Assembly (NCBI RefSeq): GCF_002163755.1
Contig: NZ_CP015864.1
Coordinates: 1,612,001-1,676,000 of the forward strand
Length of the DNA: 64,000 nucleotides
Source: Vibrio campbellii CAIM 519 = NBRC 15631 = ATCC 25920
GTDB lineage: Bacteria; Pseudomonadota; Gammaproteobacteria; Enterobacterales; Vibrionaceae
Reading direction: 5' to 3'
In this document: one piece after another, positions 25,785-33,111 of the stretch
Numbering within the stretch: position 1 is the first letter of the stretch
Layout of the letters: every line of letters starts with the position of its first letter
Program-made: the position numbers and the translations under genes
The notes under the pieces: generated by a model
The model's database searches: none
Told to the model about the DNA's origin: nothing
What the model saw: the letters and a program-made list of their open reading frames with translations, nothing else

Positions 25785-25955
25785 TGTGAATATCTGTGAA
25801 TATCTGTTCTCAACCTAATAAGCCTTGCCTTCCCTTGCGTTAACTGATCAGGTTATCTCTGCCCATAAAGAAGTAAATATCACTTTGTTGTTAATTTGTG
25901 TGAAAAAATGTGATTCAAAGCGAAGTCTCGGATTAATGCTTCACATATAATCACA
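25785..25955. promoter_or_regulatory. Phased TGTGA operator array between deoR-type gene and ltnD
   Basis: TGTGA occurs at 25785 and 25795 (with TGTTC at 25805), again at 25899 and 25909, and inverted as TCACA at 25941 and 25951. Within each cluster the spacing is exactly 10 bp, one helical turn. The 25899/25909 and 25941/25951 clusters are mirror images about 25927. DeoR-family proteins commonly bind such direct repeats; the DeoR-type protein next door is the obvious candidate. TGTGA also resembles a CRP half-site, but no GTGA-N6-TCAC pair occurs here. Confidence 0.6.
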
Positions 25956-26007
25956 CCAACTAAACAAGAATTAACAAAATTCAATTTACCAAGAAGGCAT
26001 TGTTGTT

Positions 26008-26916
26008 ATGAGCGAAGTTCAATCTGTCGGTGTTATCGGTTTAGGCTCTATGGGAATGGGCGCGGCGAAGTCATGTGTGCGTGCTGGCCTTGATGTATAT
26101 GGTTTCGACCTGAATCCTAGTGCTTTGGAAGAGCTGGGTGCATTTGGCGTGAAAGCGGTTTCTACCAACGCAGTCGAGTTTGCCGATCGACTTGATTCCG
26201 TGTTGGTTTTGGTCGTGAATGCGGCGCAAGTTAACACCGTATTGTTCACAACAGGTCTTGCGGCTGCGCTCAAGCCCAATACGCCTGTCATGGTATCAGC
26301 CACTATCTCGGCAGAAGACGCCAAGCAAATTGAAGCCAAATTGGCTGAGCACAATCTTGTGATGCTCGATGCGCCGGTATCTGGCGGCGCAGTAAAAGCA
26401 GAAGCTGGTGATATGACCATTATGGCGTCGGGCGCGCAAAGCACCTTTGAAGCGCTGGAGCCAGTACTGAGTGCAACGGCTGCCAAGGTATACAACATTG
26501 GTGAAGCTGTAGGCCTTGGTGCGACAGTGAAAATCATTCACCAACTGCTTGCGGGTGTTCACATTGCAGCAGGTGCCGAAGCGATGGCGCTTGCCGCTCG
26601 TGCAAACATTCCATTGGATTTGATGTACGACGTGGTGACTAATGCCGCGGGTAATTCTTGGATGTTTGAGAACCGCATGAAGCATGTCGTCGACGGTGAC
26701 TACTCGCCGAAATCAATGGTCGATATTTTCGTTAAAGACCTAAACCTTGTGTCAGATACCGCGAAAGATCTGAAATTCCCTCTGCCACTTTCCAGTGCCG
26801 CCCTAAACATGTTTGTAAGCGCAAGCAATGCTGGTTTTGGTCAGGAAGACGACAGTGCCGTTATCAAAATCTTTAACGGTATTGAGCTTCCTGGTGTGGA
26901 AAGCAAAGACAAATAA
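26008..26916 (+). CDS. ltnD: L-threonate dehydrogenase
   Basis: This 302-aa beta-hydroxyacid dehydrogenase has the NAD-binding GLGSMGMGAAKS (about residues 10-21), the substrate-binding PVSGGAVKAEAGDM (about 123) and the catalytic Lys region VKIIHQLLAGVH (about 174). LtnD oxidises L-threonate at C2 (or the D-erythronate equivalent) with NAD. It opens a five-gene operon whose order (dehydrogenase, kinase, decarboxylase, isomerase, permease) matches the characterised ygbJKLMN-type acid sugar pathway, which makes the specific assignment stronger than sequence alone. Confidence 0.87.
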   Translation: MSEVQSVGVIGLGSMGMGAAKSCVRAGLDVYGFDLNPSALEELGAFGVKAVSTNAVEFADRLDSVLVLVVNAAQVNTVLFTTGLAAALKPNTPVMVSATISAEDAKQIEAKLAEHNLVMLDAPVSGGAVKAEAGDMTIMASGAQSTFEALEPVLSATAAKVYNIGEAVGLGATVKIIHQLLAGVHIAAGAEAMALAARANIPLDLMYDVVTNAAGNSWMFENRMKHVVDGDYSPKSMVDIFVKDLNLVSDTAKDLKFPLPLSSAALNMFVSASNAGFGQEDDSAVIKIFNGIELPGVESKDK

Positions 26917-26941
26917 GCGCAAGTAAAGTGGAGAAGTAATT

Positions 26942-28198
26942 ATGTTATTAGGTGTTATTGCAGACGACTTTACTGGTGCGACTGATATTGCCGGATTCCT
27001 TGTAGAAAATGGCATGCGCACCGTGCAGCTTAACGGCATTCCAAAGCAAGAGGTTGATATTAATGCCGATGCGGTTGTGATCAGTCTTAAATCTCGTTCT
27101 TGCCCTGTCGATGAAGCAATCAACGATTCGGTGGCTGCGTTGAAATGGCTGCAAGCCAATGGCTGTCAGCAGTTCTACTTTAAGTACTGCTCAACTTTCG
27201 ACAGCACCGCTGAAGGTAATATTGGTCCTGTTACTGACGCGTTGCTAGCCGAGTTAAATGAAGATTTCACCATTGTTTGTCCTGCGTTGCCGGTTAATGG
27301 CCGCACGGTTTACAACGGCCACCTGTTTGTTTTCCAAGACCTGCTCAGTGATTCTGGTATGCGTAACCATCCAGTGACACCAATGACAGATTCTAGCTTG
27401 ATTCGCATGATGGATGCGCAGTCACAAGGCTCATCTGGTTTAGTGAACTTCCAAGTGGTTGAGCAAGGCTCCCAAGCGGTGTCTGAGCGATTTGAAACCC
27501 TCAAACAACAAGGTGTTCGCTATGCTGTTGTCGATGCATTCAATGCCGATCATCTTGTGACTCTCGGTCAGGCCGCGAAATCTCTCAAACTGGTTACCGG
27601 TGGTTCTGGCCTTGCAGCGGGGATTGCTAAGAACTGGGCAGAACATCTGGCCGATCAAAGCGACGCTAAGAAAGCGGGCAACCCAACTAAGGCGCCGACG
27701 GTGGTGTTCTCTGGCTCATGTTCTGTGATTACAAATCAACAAGTTGCAGTTTACAAGCAACAAGCACCGCACTTCGCGATTGATGTGAAAGCCTGCCTTA
27801 CCGATGAAGCGTACTCAAATCACGTATTTGATTGGGTGATGACCAACATCGATAGTGAATTTGCTCCGTTGGTTTACGCAACCGCAGAGTCAACCGCTCT
27901 AAAAGCTATTCAAGAAGAGTTTGGCGCACAAGCCTCTAGCCATGCCGTTGAGCAATTCTTCAGTAAGTTGGCTATCAAACTGCAGCAACACGGTGTGAAG
28001 AACTTCATCGTTGCTGGTGGCGAAACATCTGGCGTTGTTACGCAAAGCCTCGCGGTAACAGGGTTCCATATTGGTCCTCAAATTGCGCCGGGTGTGCCTT
28101 GGGTGAAATCCGTCGATGGCGAGCTTTCACTTGCGCTGAAATCTGGCAACTTTGGTGATGAGCATTTCTTTGCCAAAGCGCAGTCGCTTTTTGAATAA
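26942..28198 (+). CDS. otnK: 3-oxo-tetronate kinase
   Basis: The 418-aa protein is a DUF1537 four-carbon acid-sugar kinase. The N-terminal domain begins GVIADDFTGATDIAGFL, containing the substrate-binding DDFTGA motif. The C-terminal nucleotide-binding domain has VVFSGSCSVITNQQV (about residue 258) and the late GGETSGVV and GPQIAPGVPW motifs. It phosphorylates 3-oxo-tetronate to its 4-phosphate. It starts 25 nt after ltnD with GGAG upstream and is followed by otnC 8 nt later. Confidence 0.88.
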   Translation: MLLGVIADDFTGATDIAGFLVENGMRTVQLNGIPKQEVDINADAVVISLKSRSCPVDEAINDSVAALKWLQANGCQQFYFKYCSTFDSTAEGNIGPVTDALLAELNEDFTIVCPALPVNGRTVYNGHLFVFQDLLSDSGMRNHPVTPMTDSSLIRMMDAQSQGSSGLVNFQVVEQGSQAVSERFETLKQQGVRYAVVDAFNADHLVTLGQAAKSLKLVTGGSGLAAGIAKNWAEHLADQSDAKKAGNPTKAPTVVFSGSCSVITNQQVAVYKQQAPHFAIDVKACLTDEAYSNHVFDWVMTNIDSEFAPLVYATAESTALKAIQEEFGAQASSHAVEQFFSKLAIKLQQHGVKNFIVAGGETSGVVTQSLAVTGFHIGPQIAPGVPWVKSVDGELSLALKSGNFGDEHFFAKAQSLFE

Positions 28199-28206
28199 CA
28201 GGAGTT

Positions 28207-28857
28207 GTGATGAATAAAGATTTAATGACAGAGCATCAACTGCGAGATCAAATGGTGACCATGGCTCGCTCTATGTTTGAGCGCGGCTACGCAACGGGCG
28301 GTGCTGGTAACTTGTCTGTGAAATTACCGAATGGCCATTTTTTGGCAACGCCGACGGGCTCCTCGTTTGGGCGTTTAGTGGCAGAAGAGCTGTCTGTAGT
28401 GGATATCGATGGCAACCATATCTCGGGTAAAAAGCCGTCGAAAGAAGTGGCATTTCACCTAGCCATTTACCGCAATAATTCGCAGTGCAATGCCATCGTG
28501 CATTTGCATTCAACGTACCTAACGGCGTTGTCTTGCCTTGAAGAGTTAGACCGCGCCAATGCCATCAAAGCATTCACTCCTTACTTTGTGATGCGCATTG
28601 GTGAGCTACCAGTGATCCCTTACCTGCGTCCGGGAGATCCACAAATCGCAGAAGAGCTCGCACAACGTGCTGGTGACTATCGTGCCTTCTTACTGGCTAA
28701 CCACGGCCCGGTCATTACAGGCACAGACTTTGAAGATGCAGTAGACAACGCTGAAGAGCTGGAAGAAACCGCAAAACTGGCGTTCATTCTTAAAGACAGC
28801 AACATCCGATACCTAACGGATGCCGAGGTTCAAGACCTAAAAGGGAGAGGTAAATAA
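28207..28857 (+). CDS. otnC: 3-oxo-tetronate 4-phosphate decarboxylase
   Basis: This 216-aa class II aldolase/adducin-fold enzyme has GGAGNLSVKLPNG (about residues 31), the zinc-binding HLHSTYL (about 99) and a second metal His in FLLANHGPVITG (about 162). OtnC decarboxylates 3-oxo-tetronate 4-phosphate to dihydroxyacetone phosphate. AGGAG precedes the GTG-ATG region; ATG 28207 is used. Its stop codon overlaps the otnI start by one base, showing translational coupling. Confidence 0.87.
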   Translation: MMNKDLMTEHQLRDQMVTMARSMFERGYATGGAGNLSVKLPNGHFLATPTGSSFGRLVAEELSVVDIDGNHISGKKPSKEVAFHLAIYRNNSQCNAIVHLHSTYLTALSCLEELDRANAIKAFTPYFVMRIGELPVIPYLRPGDPQIAEELAQRAGDYRAFLLANHGPVITGTDFEDAVDNAEELEETAKLAFILKDSNIRYLTDAEVQDLKGRGK

Positions 28858-29633
28858 TGGCTAAGTTCGCAGCAAACCTAACCATGTTATTCACAGAAGT
28901 GCCGTTTTTAGAGCGTTTTGAGAAAGCGCATCAAGCGGGATTCAAAGCGGTAGAGTACCTCTTCCCATACGCATTCGAGGCGCAAGAACTGGCCAACAAG
29001 ATCGAACAATTCGGTTTTGAACAAGCACTCTTCAACATGCCTCCGGGTGATTGGGATGCTGGCGAACGTGGCTTCGCCGCAATTCCGGGCCGAGAGGATG
29101 AGTTTAAGGCGAGTGTCGATACTGCGCTGATGTACGCCAAAGCACTGAAGTGTAAAAAGGTTCACGCTATGTCTGGCATCGTTGATCCCCGTTTCACTCG
29201 TGAGCAGCATATTGAAACCTTCACCTCAAACATTCGTTATGCTGCGGATAAGTTTGCCGAGCAAGTTGTTGAGCTGATGATAGAGCCACTCAACAATCGC
29301 GATGTACCGAACTACTTTGTCGCCCATCAACGCGAAGCGGTCGAGCTGATTAAGCAAGTGGATCGTCCAAACGTAAAACTGCAACTCGACCTTTACCACG
29401 CTCAAATTATGGATGGCGACCTAAGCACATTAATTCGTGAAGTCGCTCCTTACACCGGCCACATTCAAATCGCCTCAGTACCTGAAAGGCATGAGCCGTC
29501 AGAAGGTGAGTTGAACTACCCACACCTGTTCAACGTGTTGGATGACTCAGGTTATCAAGGCTGGATTGGCTGCGAATACAACCCAAGGCACAGTACTGAA
29601 GAAGGTCTTGGTTGGGTTCGTCCTTACCTCTAA
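28857..29633 (+). CDS. otnI: 2-oxo-tetronate isomerase
   Basis: This 258-aa TIM barrel of the hydroxypyruvate-isomerase (Hyi) family shows FAANLTMLFTEVPFLERF at the N-terminus, FNMPPGDWDAGERGFAA (about residue 60), MIEPLNNRDVPNYF with the metal Glu (about 142), and LDLYHAQIMDGD (about 177). OtnI moves the keto group from C2 to C3 of the tetronate, feeding the kinase. It overlaps the otnC stop. A 113-bp gap with hairpins separates it from the permease gene. Confidence 0.87.
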   Translation: MAKFAANLTMLFTEVPFLERFEKAHQAGFKAVEYLFPYAFEAQELANKIEQFGFEQALFNMPPGDWDAGERGFAAIPGREDEFKASVDTALMYAKALKCKKVHAMSGIVDPRFTREQHIETFTSNIRYAADKFAEQVVELMIEPLNNRDVPNYFVAHQREAVELIKQVDRPNVKLQLDLYHAQIMDGDLSTLIREVAPYTGHIQIASVPERHEPSEGELNYPHLFNVLDDSGYQGWIGCEYNPRHSTEEGLGWVRPYL

Positions 29634-29656
29634 TAAAAATACTTATAACAATTTCA

Positions 29657-29704
29657 GTTGCTTGCGCAACAACATGTACTAGGTGATGAGAGTTCATCGC
29701 CTAG
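29657..29704 (+). other. Two intercistronic hairpins between otnI and the permease gene
   Basis: A short GTTG-CTTG-CAAC-type stem near 29658-29671 is followed by CTAGGTGATGA / TCATCGCCTAG (29679-29704). Neither is followed by a T-tract, so these are more likely processing or stability elements than terminators. They could set different mRNA levels for enzymes and permease. Confidence 0.45.
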
Positions 29705-29746
29705 CCGCACGCACCCTACAGAATCAGAAACAAAAGGAACATAAAA

Positions 29747-31204
29747 ATGGATGGAGCATTAATCGGCATTGTCATCGGTATTCTTGCCATGATGGGAATG
29801 ATCATAAAAACACGTATTCCCGTCGCACTGGCAATGGTAATTGCGAGCATTATCATGGGTCTATTCGCAGGCATGGCGCCGACAGAACTCATTGATGCAA
29901 TTAAAGCGGGCTTCGGCGGCGTACTTGGTGGTATCGGTTTGATCATTGCCTTCGGTGTCATTATGGGCGCATGTTTTGAGCGCTCTGGTGCGGCGGTTCG
30001 TATGGCGAAAACCTTCGTTAAGATCTGTGGTAAAGGCCGTGAAGACTTAGCGCTTGGTTTCACTGGTGTGCTGGTGGCAATCCCGGTTTTTTGTGACTCT
30101 GCGTACATCATTTTGCACTCTCTTGTTCGCGCAATTTCACGAGATACGGGTAAATCTGCCGTGGGTCTTGGTGTGACACTCGCACTTGGTCTGCTGATCA
30201 CTCACGCACTTGTGCCGCCAACACCGGGCCCTGTTGCGGTAGCTGGTATTCTTGGTGTCGACCTAGGTGAGTACATGCTGTGGGGTCTAATGGTATCTGT
30301 ACCTATGATGCTGCTATCGATGATTTACATCCGCCGTGTGGGTAACGAGTACTACCGCGTACCAAACGGCGATGGCTGGATCACAAACCAAGCGGATTGG
30401 GCAAACTTAGAAAAAGTGCAGGTAACAGACGATAAAGAGCTGCCAAGTAACTTCCTTTCTTTTGGTCCAATTCTTGTCCCAATCGCACTTATCCTTATCA
30501 ACACACTTGTTGGCTCAGGAGACACGTTCCTTCATACGGCATTGTCGCTACTTGGTAACCCAGTTGTTGCTGTAGGCCTTGGCGTACTAATGGCATTGTA
30601 TGGTCTAACTCGCAACATCGACCGCAAAGACATGGTTGGCTCGATGGACGAAGCGCTATCAACAACGGGTCTTATCCTAGTGGTAACGGGCTGTGGTGGC
30701 GCAATGGGCGCGGTACTTAAAGCGTCTGGCGCAGGCCCACAAGTGGCAGAAGCTATTGCTAGCAGCGGTATCCCACCACTACTTGTGCCATTGGCTATCG
30801 CGTCTATGCTTCGATTGATTCAAGGTTCGGCTACAGCATCGATGATGGTTGCTGCGACAATGACGCTACCTCTAGTCGAGACATTAGGTCTGGATCCTGT
30901 ATTCGTGGCACTGGCGTGTGCGGTTGGCCCGGTTGGTTTCTCACACCTTAATGACTCTTACTTCCACATCATCAACCGTACGCTAGGCATTACAGAGTTG
31001 GCAGACCAAATTAAAATCTGGTCAGTATCGTCAACTGTGGCGTGGGCGATTGGTGCATCGATCATCATGGCGCTAAACCTAGTATTCGGTAAGGGTGGCA
31101 CACTCATTGACCCACTGGTACCAATCTTAGTGCTTGCGGCCGTCATCGTTTGGATAAAGTCAAAAAGCAATAAGGCCGCAAAGCCTGAATTAGCCGCTAG
31201 CTAA
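29747..31204 (+). CDS. GntP family permease for tetronates
   Basis: The 485-aa protein has about 12 hydrophobic helices spread over its length and GntP-type motifs: THALVPPTPGPVAVAGILGVDLG (cut here; about residue 150), GCGGAMGAVLKASG and LRLIQGSATASMMVAATM in the second half. GntP carriers take up gluconate-like sugar acids with protons. Its place at the end of the tetronate operon (ygbN position) makes L-threonate or D-erythronate the likely cargo. A strong terminator follows. Confidence 0.85.
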   Translation: MDGALIGIVIGILAMMGMIIKTRIPVALAMVIASIIMGLFAGMAPTELIDAIKAGFGGVLGGIGLIIAFGVIMGACFERSGAAVRMAKTFVKICGKGREDLALGFTGVLVAIPVFCDSAYIILHSLVRAISRDTGKSAVGLGVTLALGLLITHALVPPTPGPVAVAGILGVDLGEYMLWGLMVSVPMMLLSMIYIRRVGNEYYRVPNGDGWITNQADWANLEKVQVTDDKELPSNFLSFGPILVPIALILINTLVGSGDTFLHTALSLLGNPVVAVGLGVLMALYGLTRNIDRKDMVGSMDEALSTTGLILVVTGCGGAMGAVLKASGAGPQVAEAIASSGIPPLLVPLAIASMLRLIQGSATASMMVAATMTLPLVETLGLDPVFVALACAVGPVGFSHLNDSYFHIINRTLGITELADQIKIWSVSSTVAWAIGASIIMALNLVFGKGGTLIDPLVPILVLAAVIVWIKSKSNKAAKPELAAS

Positions 31205-31227
31205 TCACTCGCTCAAGGTAAAATATT

Positions 31228-31259
31228 CAAAGCCCCTAGCTGAAAAGTTAGGGGCTTTG
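31228..31259 (+). terminator. Terminator of the tetronate operon
   Basis: CAAAGCCCCTA / TAGGGGCTTTG stem; the T-tract is short (CTTTGGG), so strength is moderate. Confidence 0.65.
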
Positions 31260-31311
31260 GGTATCTAAGACGCTGCTCTTTCTGGATAAAAGAGAGATAA
31301 AGGTTAAGCTC

Positions 31312-31731
31312 TTAATTCGTCGAGTTACGCAATTTTGGGTCATCCGTCAGGTATTCTACAAACTCGATTTCAAAACCGGCAGGGTCAACAAAATAGACGT
31401 TCTTTCGGTATGGCTCATCCGCGCCGGATTGGGCGATTGAGTAGCCCGCTTCAACCAGTCTTTTCGTCACAGCATCAACGCTATTGGTCACATAAGCGAA
31501 ATGCGCCAACCCAACTTGATGAGCATCTAAATCACGATTGTTGCCTTCGCCGTGGTCGCTCAACGCAATGTATTGGTACTCATCGCCAAAGTGTAGCCAG
31601 TTTCTGTGCTTACCGCTCCATGTACCTTCCCCTTCATCACGCACATACCAATGCGGAAAGGCCGTTTGGTAAAACTTCAGCATTTCAGGGATGTCTTTTA
31701 CCACTAAGTTCACGTGTTCTAGCTGGATCAT
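31312..31731 (-). CDS. VOC (glyoxalase/bleomycin-resistance) family protein
   Basis: This 139-aa protein has the two beta-alpha-beta-beta-beta repeats of the vicinal-oxygen-chelate fold. Metal ligands are likely His6 (LEHVNLVV), the paired His of VGLAHFAYV (about 76) and the Glu of FEIEFVEYL (about 126). Such enzymes include lyases, dioxygenases and resistance proteins; nothing narrows this one. Monocistronic; convergent with the tetronate operon. Confidence 0.82.
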   Translation of the reverse strand: MIQLEHVNLVVKDIPEMLKFYQTAFPHWYVRDEGEGTWSGKHRNWLHFGDEYQYIALSDHGEGNNRDLDAHQVGLAHFAYVTNSVDAVTKRLVEAGYSIAQSGADEPYRKNVYFVDPAGFEIEFVEYLTDDPKLRNSTN

Positions 31732-31825
31732 GGTGTGCTCCTTTTTGTCATTTTCTAGCCAACGGTGAACATGCTAAAACCTCAAGTTAAGTTTAGGTAA
31801 AGGGCTTTTTTGGAATTTTTTATTT

Positions 31826-32952
31826 GAGCTTATGAAGCTTGATATAAGTAGAGGTTAGGTTGGGTTGATGGTTTGAGGTTGAATGTTGGGTTATGTGCTT
31901 GCAACCCTCTTTCACCTTTTGTTTGTTCGTGTTCTTGCTAATTATTTTCGATCGAGTTTGTGGTGAGTAGATTCCCAGTCTCACCTAGGTTCGCGGGAAT
32001 GACGGGAAGAGAGCGCTAAACGAACAGCGTCATTCTGAAGGAGCCTAAGCGAGTATTCAGAATCTACTTTCAGCGCGTTGTGATGCGGGCATTGTGAATT
32101 GAACTATCCACGAATACAGAACCAGTCCCTCCCCTTTGAGCTCGGAGTGTTGAGAGCTTTGGAGTTTGATACAAGGGGAGGTTAGGTGGGGTTGTTGGTT
32201 TGAAGCTGAATGTTGCGTTAGGTGCTTGCAACCCCCTCCAACTCCCCCTTTTCTTGACTTGGTTTGCCAAGCATTTGGATGTGGTTATCAAGGGGGAGGG
32301 TATTCTTTATTGCGGTGAGCTCAGAGCTTTCCCATCGTCATTCTGAAGGAGCCTAAGCGAGTATTCAGAATCTATTTTCAGCGCGTTGTGATGCTGGCAT
32401 TGTGAATTGAATTATCCGCGAATGCAGAACCAGTTCCTCCCCTTTTATCTCGTTGCTTTGAGAGCTTCGGAGTTTGATACAAGGGGAGGTTAGGTGGGGT
32501 TGGTGGTTTGAAGCTGAATGTTGGGTTATGTGCTTGCAACCCCCTCCATCTTCCCCTTTTCTCGACTTGGTTTGCCAAGCATTTGGATGTGGTTATCAAG
32601 GGGGAGGGTATTCTTTGTTGCGGTGAGCTCAGAGCTTTCCCACCGTCATTCTGAAGGAGCCTAGGCGAGTATTCAGAATCTACTTTCAGCGCGTTGTGAT
32701 GCTGACAGTGTGAATTGAATTACCCGCGAATACAGAACCAGTTCCTCCCCTTTGAGCTCAGCGTGTTGAAAGCTTCGGAGTTTGATACAAGGGGAGGTTA
32801 GGTGGGGTTGGTGGTTTGAAGCTGAATGTTGGGTTATGTGCTTGCAGCCCCCTCCATCTCCCCCTTTTCTCGACTTGGTTTGCCAAGCATTTGGATGTGG
32901 TTATCAAGGGGGAGGGCTGTTCTTTCTTGTTGTGTGCTCAGTGCTTTCGCCA
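31826..32952. repeat. Three tandem 308-bp palindrome-rich repeats plus a decayed fourth copy
   Basis: Units start at 32028, 32336 and 32644, with exactly 308 bp between starts, and the third ends near 32952. Units are about 90% identical. A decayed partial copy (AGAGGTTAGGTTGGGTT... to CTTGCAACCCTC) lies at about 31826-31925. Each unit holds nested inverted repeats: ATTCTGAA/TTCAGAAT at its left end, CCTCCCCTT/AAGGGGAGG, GTGGGGTTG/CAACCCCC and TCCCCCTT/AAGGGGGA. Reading frames inside the units (32070-32291, 32378-32599, 32782-33182) are by-products. No transposase or terminal repeat pair is present. Confidence 0.85.
31961..32005. repeat. Dispersed-repeat-like palindrome GATTCCC...GGGAATGAC
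   Basis: GATTCCCAGTCTCACC and its partner CGCGGGAATGAC form an imperfect hairpin just before the 308-bp units. It shares the GATTC...GAATGAC end pattern with the ATTCTGAA hairpin that opens each unit, so both may belong to one REP-like family. Confidence 0.45.
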
Positions 32953-32956
32953 CAAA

Positions 32957-32987
32957 CCAAAAAAGCCAGCAGTTAATAACTGCTGGC
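32957..32987 (-). terminator. Terminator distal to ahpF
   Basis: GCCAGCAGTTA / TAACTGCTGGC, an 11-bp perfect stem followed on the complement strand by TTTTTT. It lies about 125 nt past the ahpF stop. Confidence 0.8.
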
Positions 32988-33041
32988 AAAGTCTTTGGGC
33001 TTCTAGGATTTTTGATTTTATTTCTTGTTACTCATCGCTGC

Positions 33042-33086
33042 CACGGTGCCCCGATTGGTTTCCGGGGAAGAAAACACAGCACCGTG
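33042..33086 (-). other. Structured element in the ahpF 3' region
   Basis: CACGGTGC / GCACCGTG outer stem with CCCCG / CGGGG nested inside. It has no T-tract and lies between the ahpF stop and its terminator, so it may protect the 3' end or be the body of a 3'-derived small RNA. Confidence 0.4.
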
Positions 33087-33111
33087 CGCTTTGTGCTCAA
33101 GAAATTGGAGA

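Noticed and set aside
25785..25955. CRP sites in the tetronate promoter
   Set aside because: The TGTGA half-sites are direct repeats at 10 bp; none forms the GTGA-N6-TCAC dyad needed by CRP.
31826..32952. CRISPR array or integron attC cassettes
   Set aside because: Units are 308 bp, with no short direct repeats between unique spacers, and no attC core sites or integrase are present.
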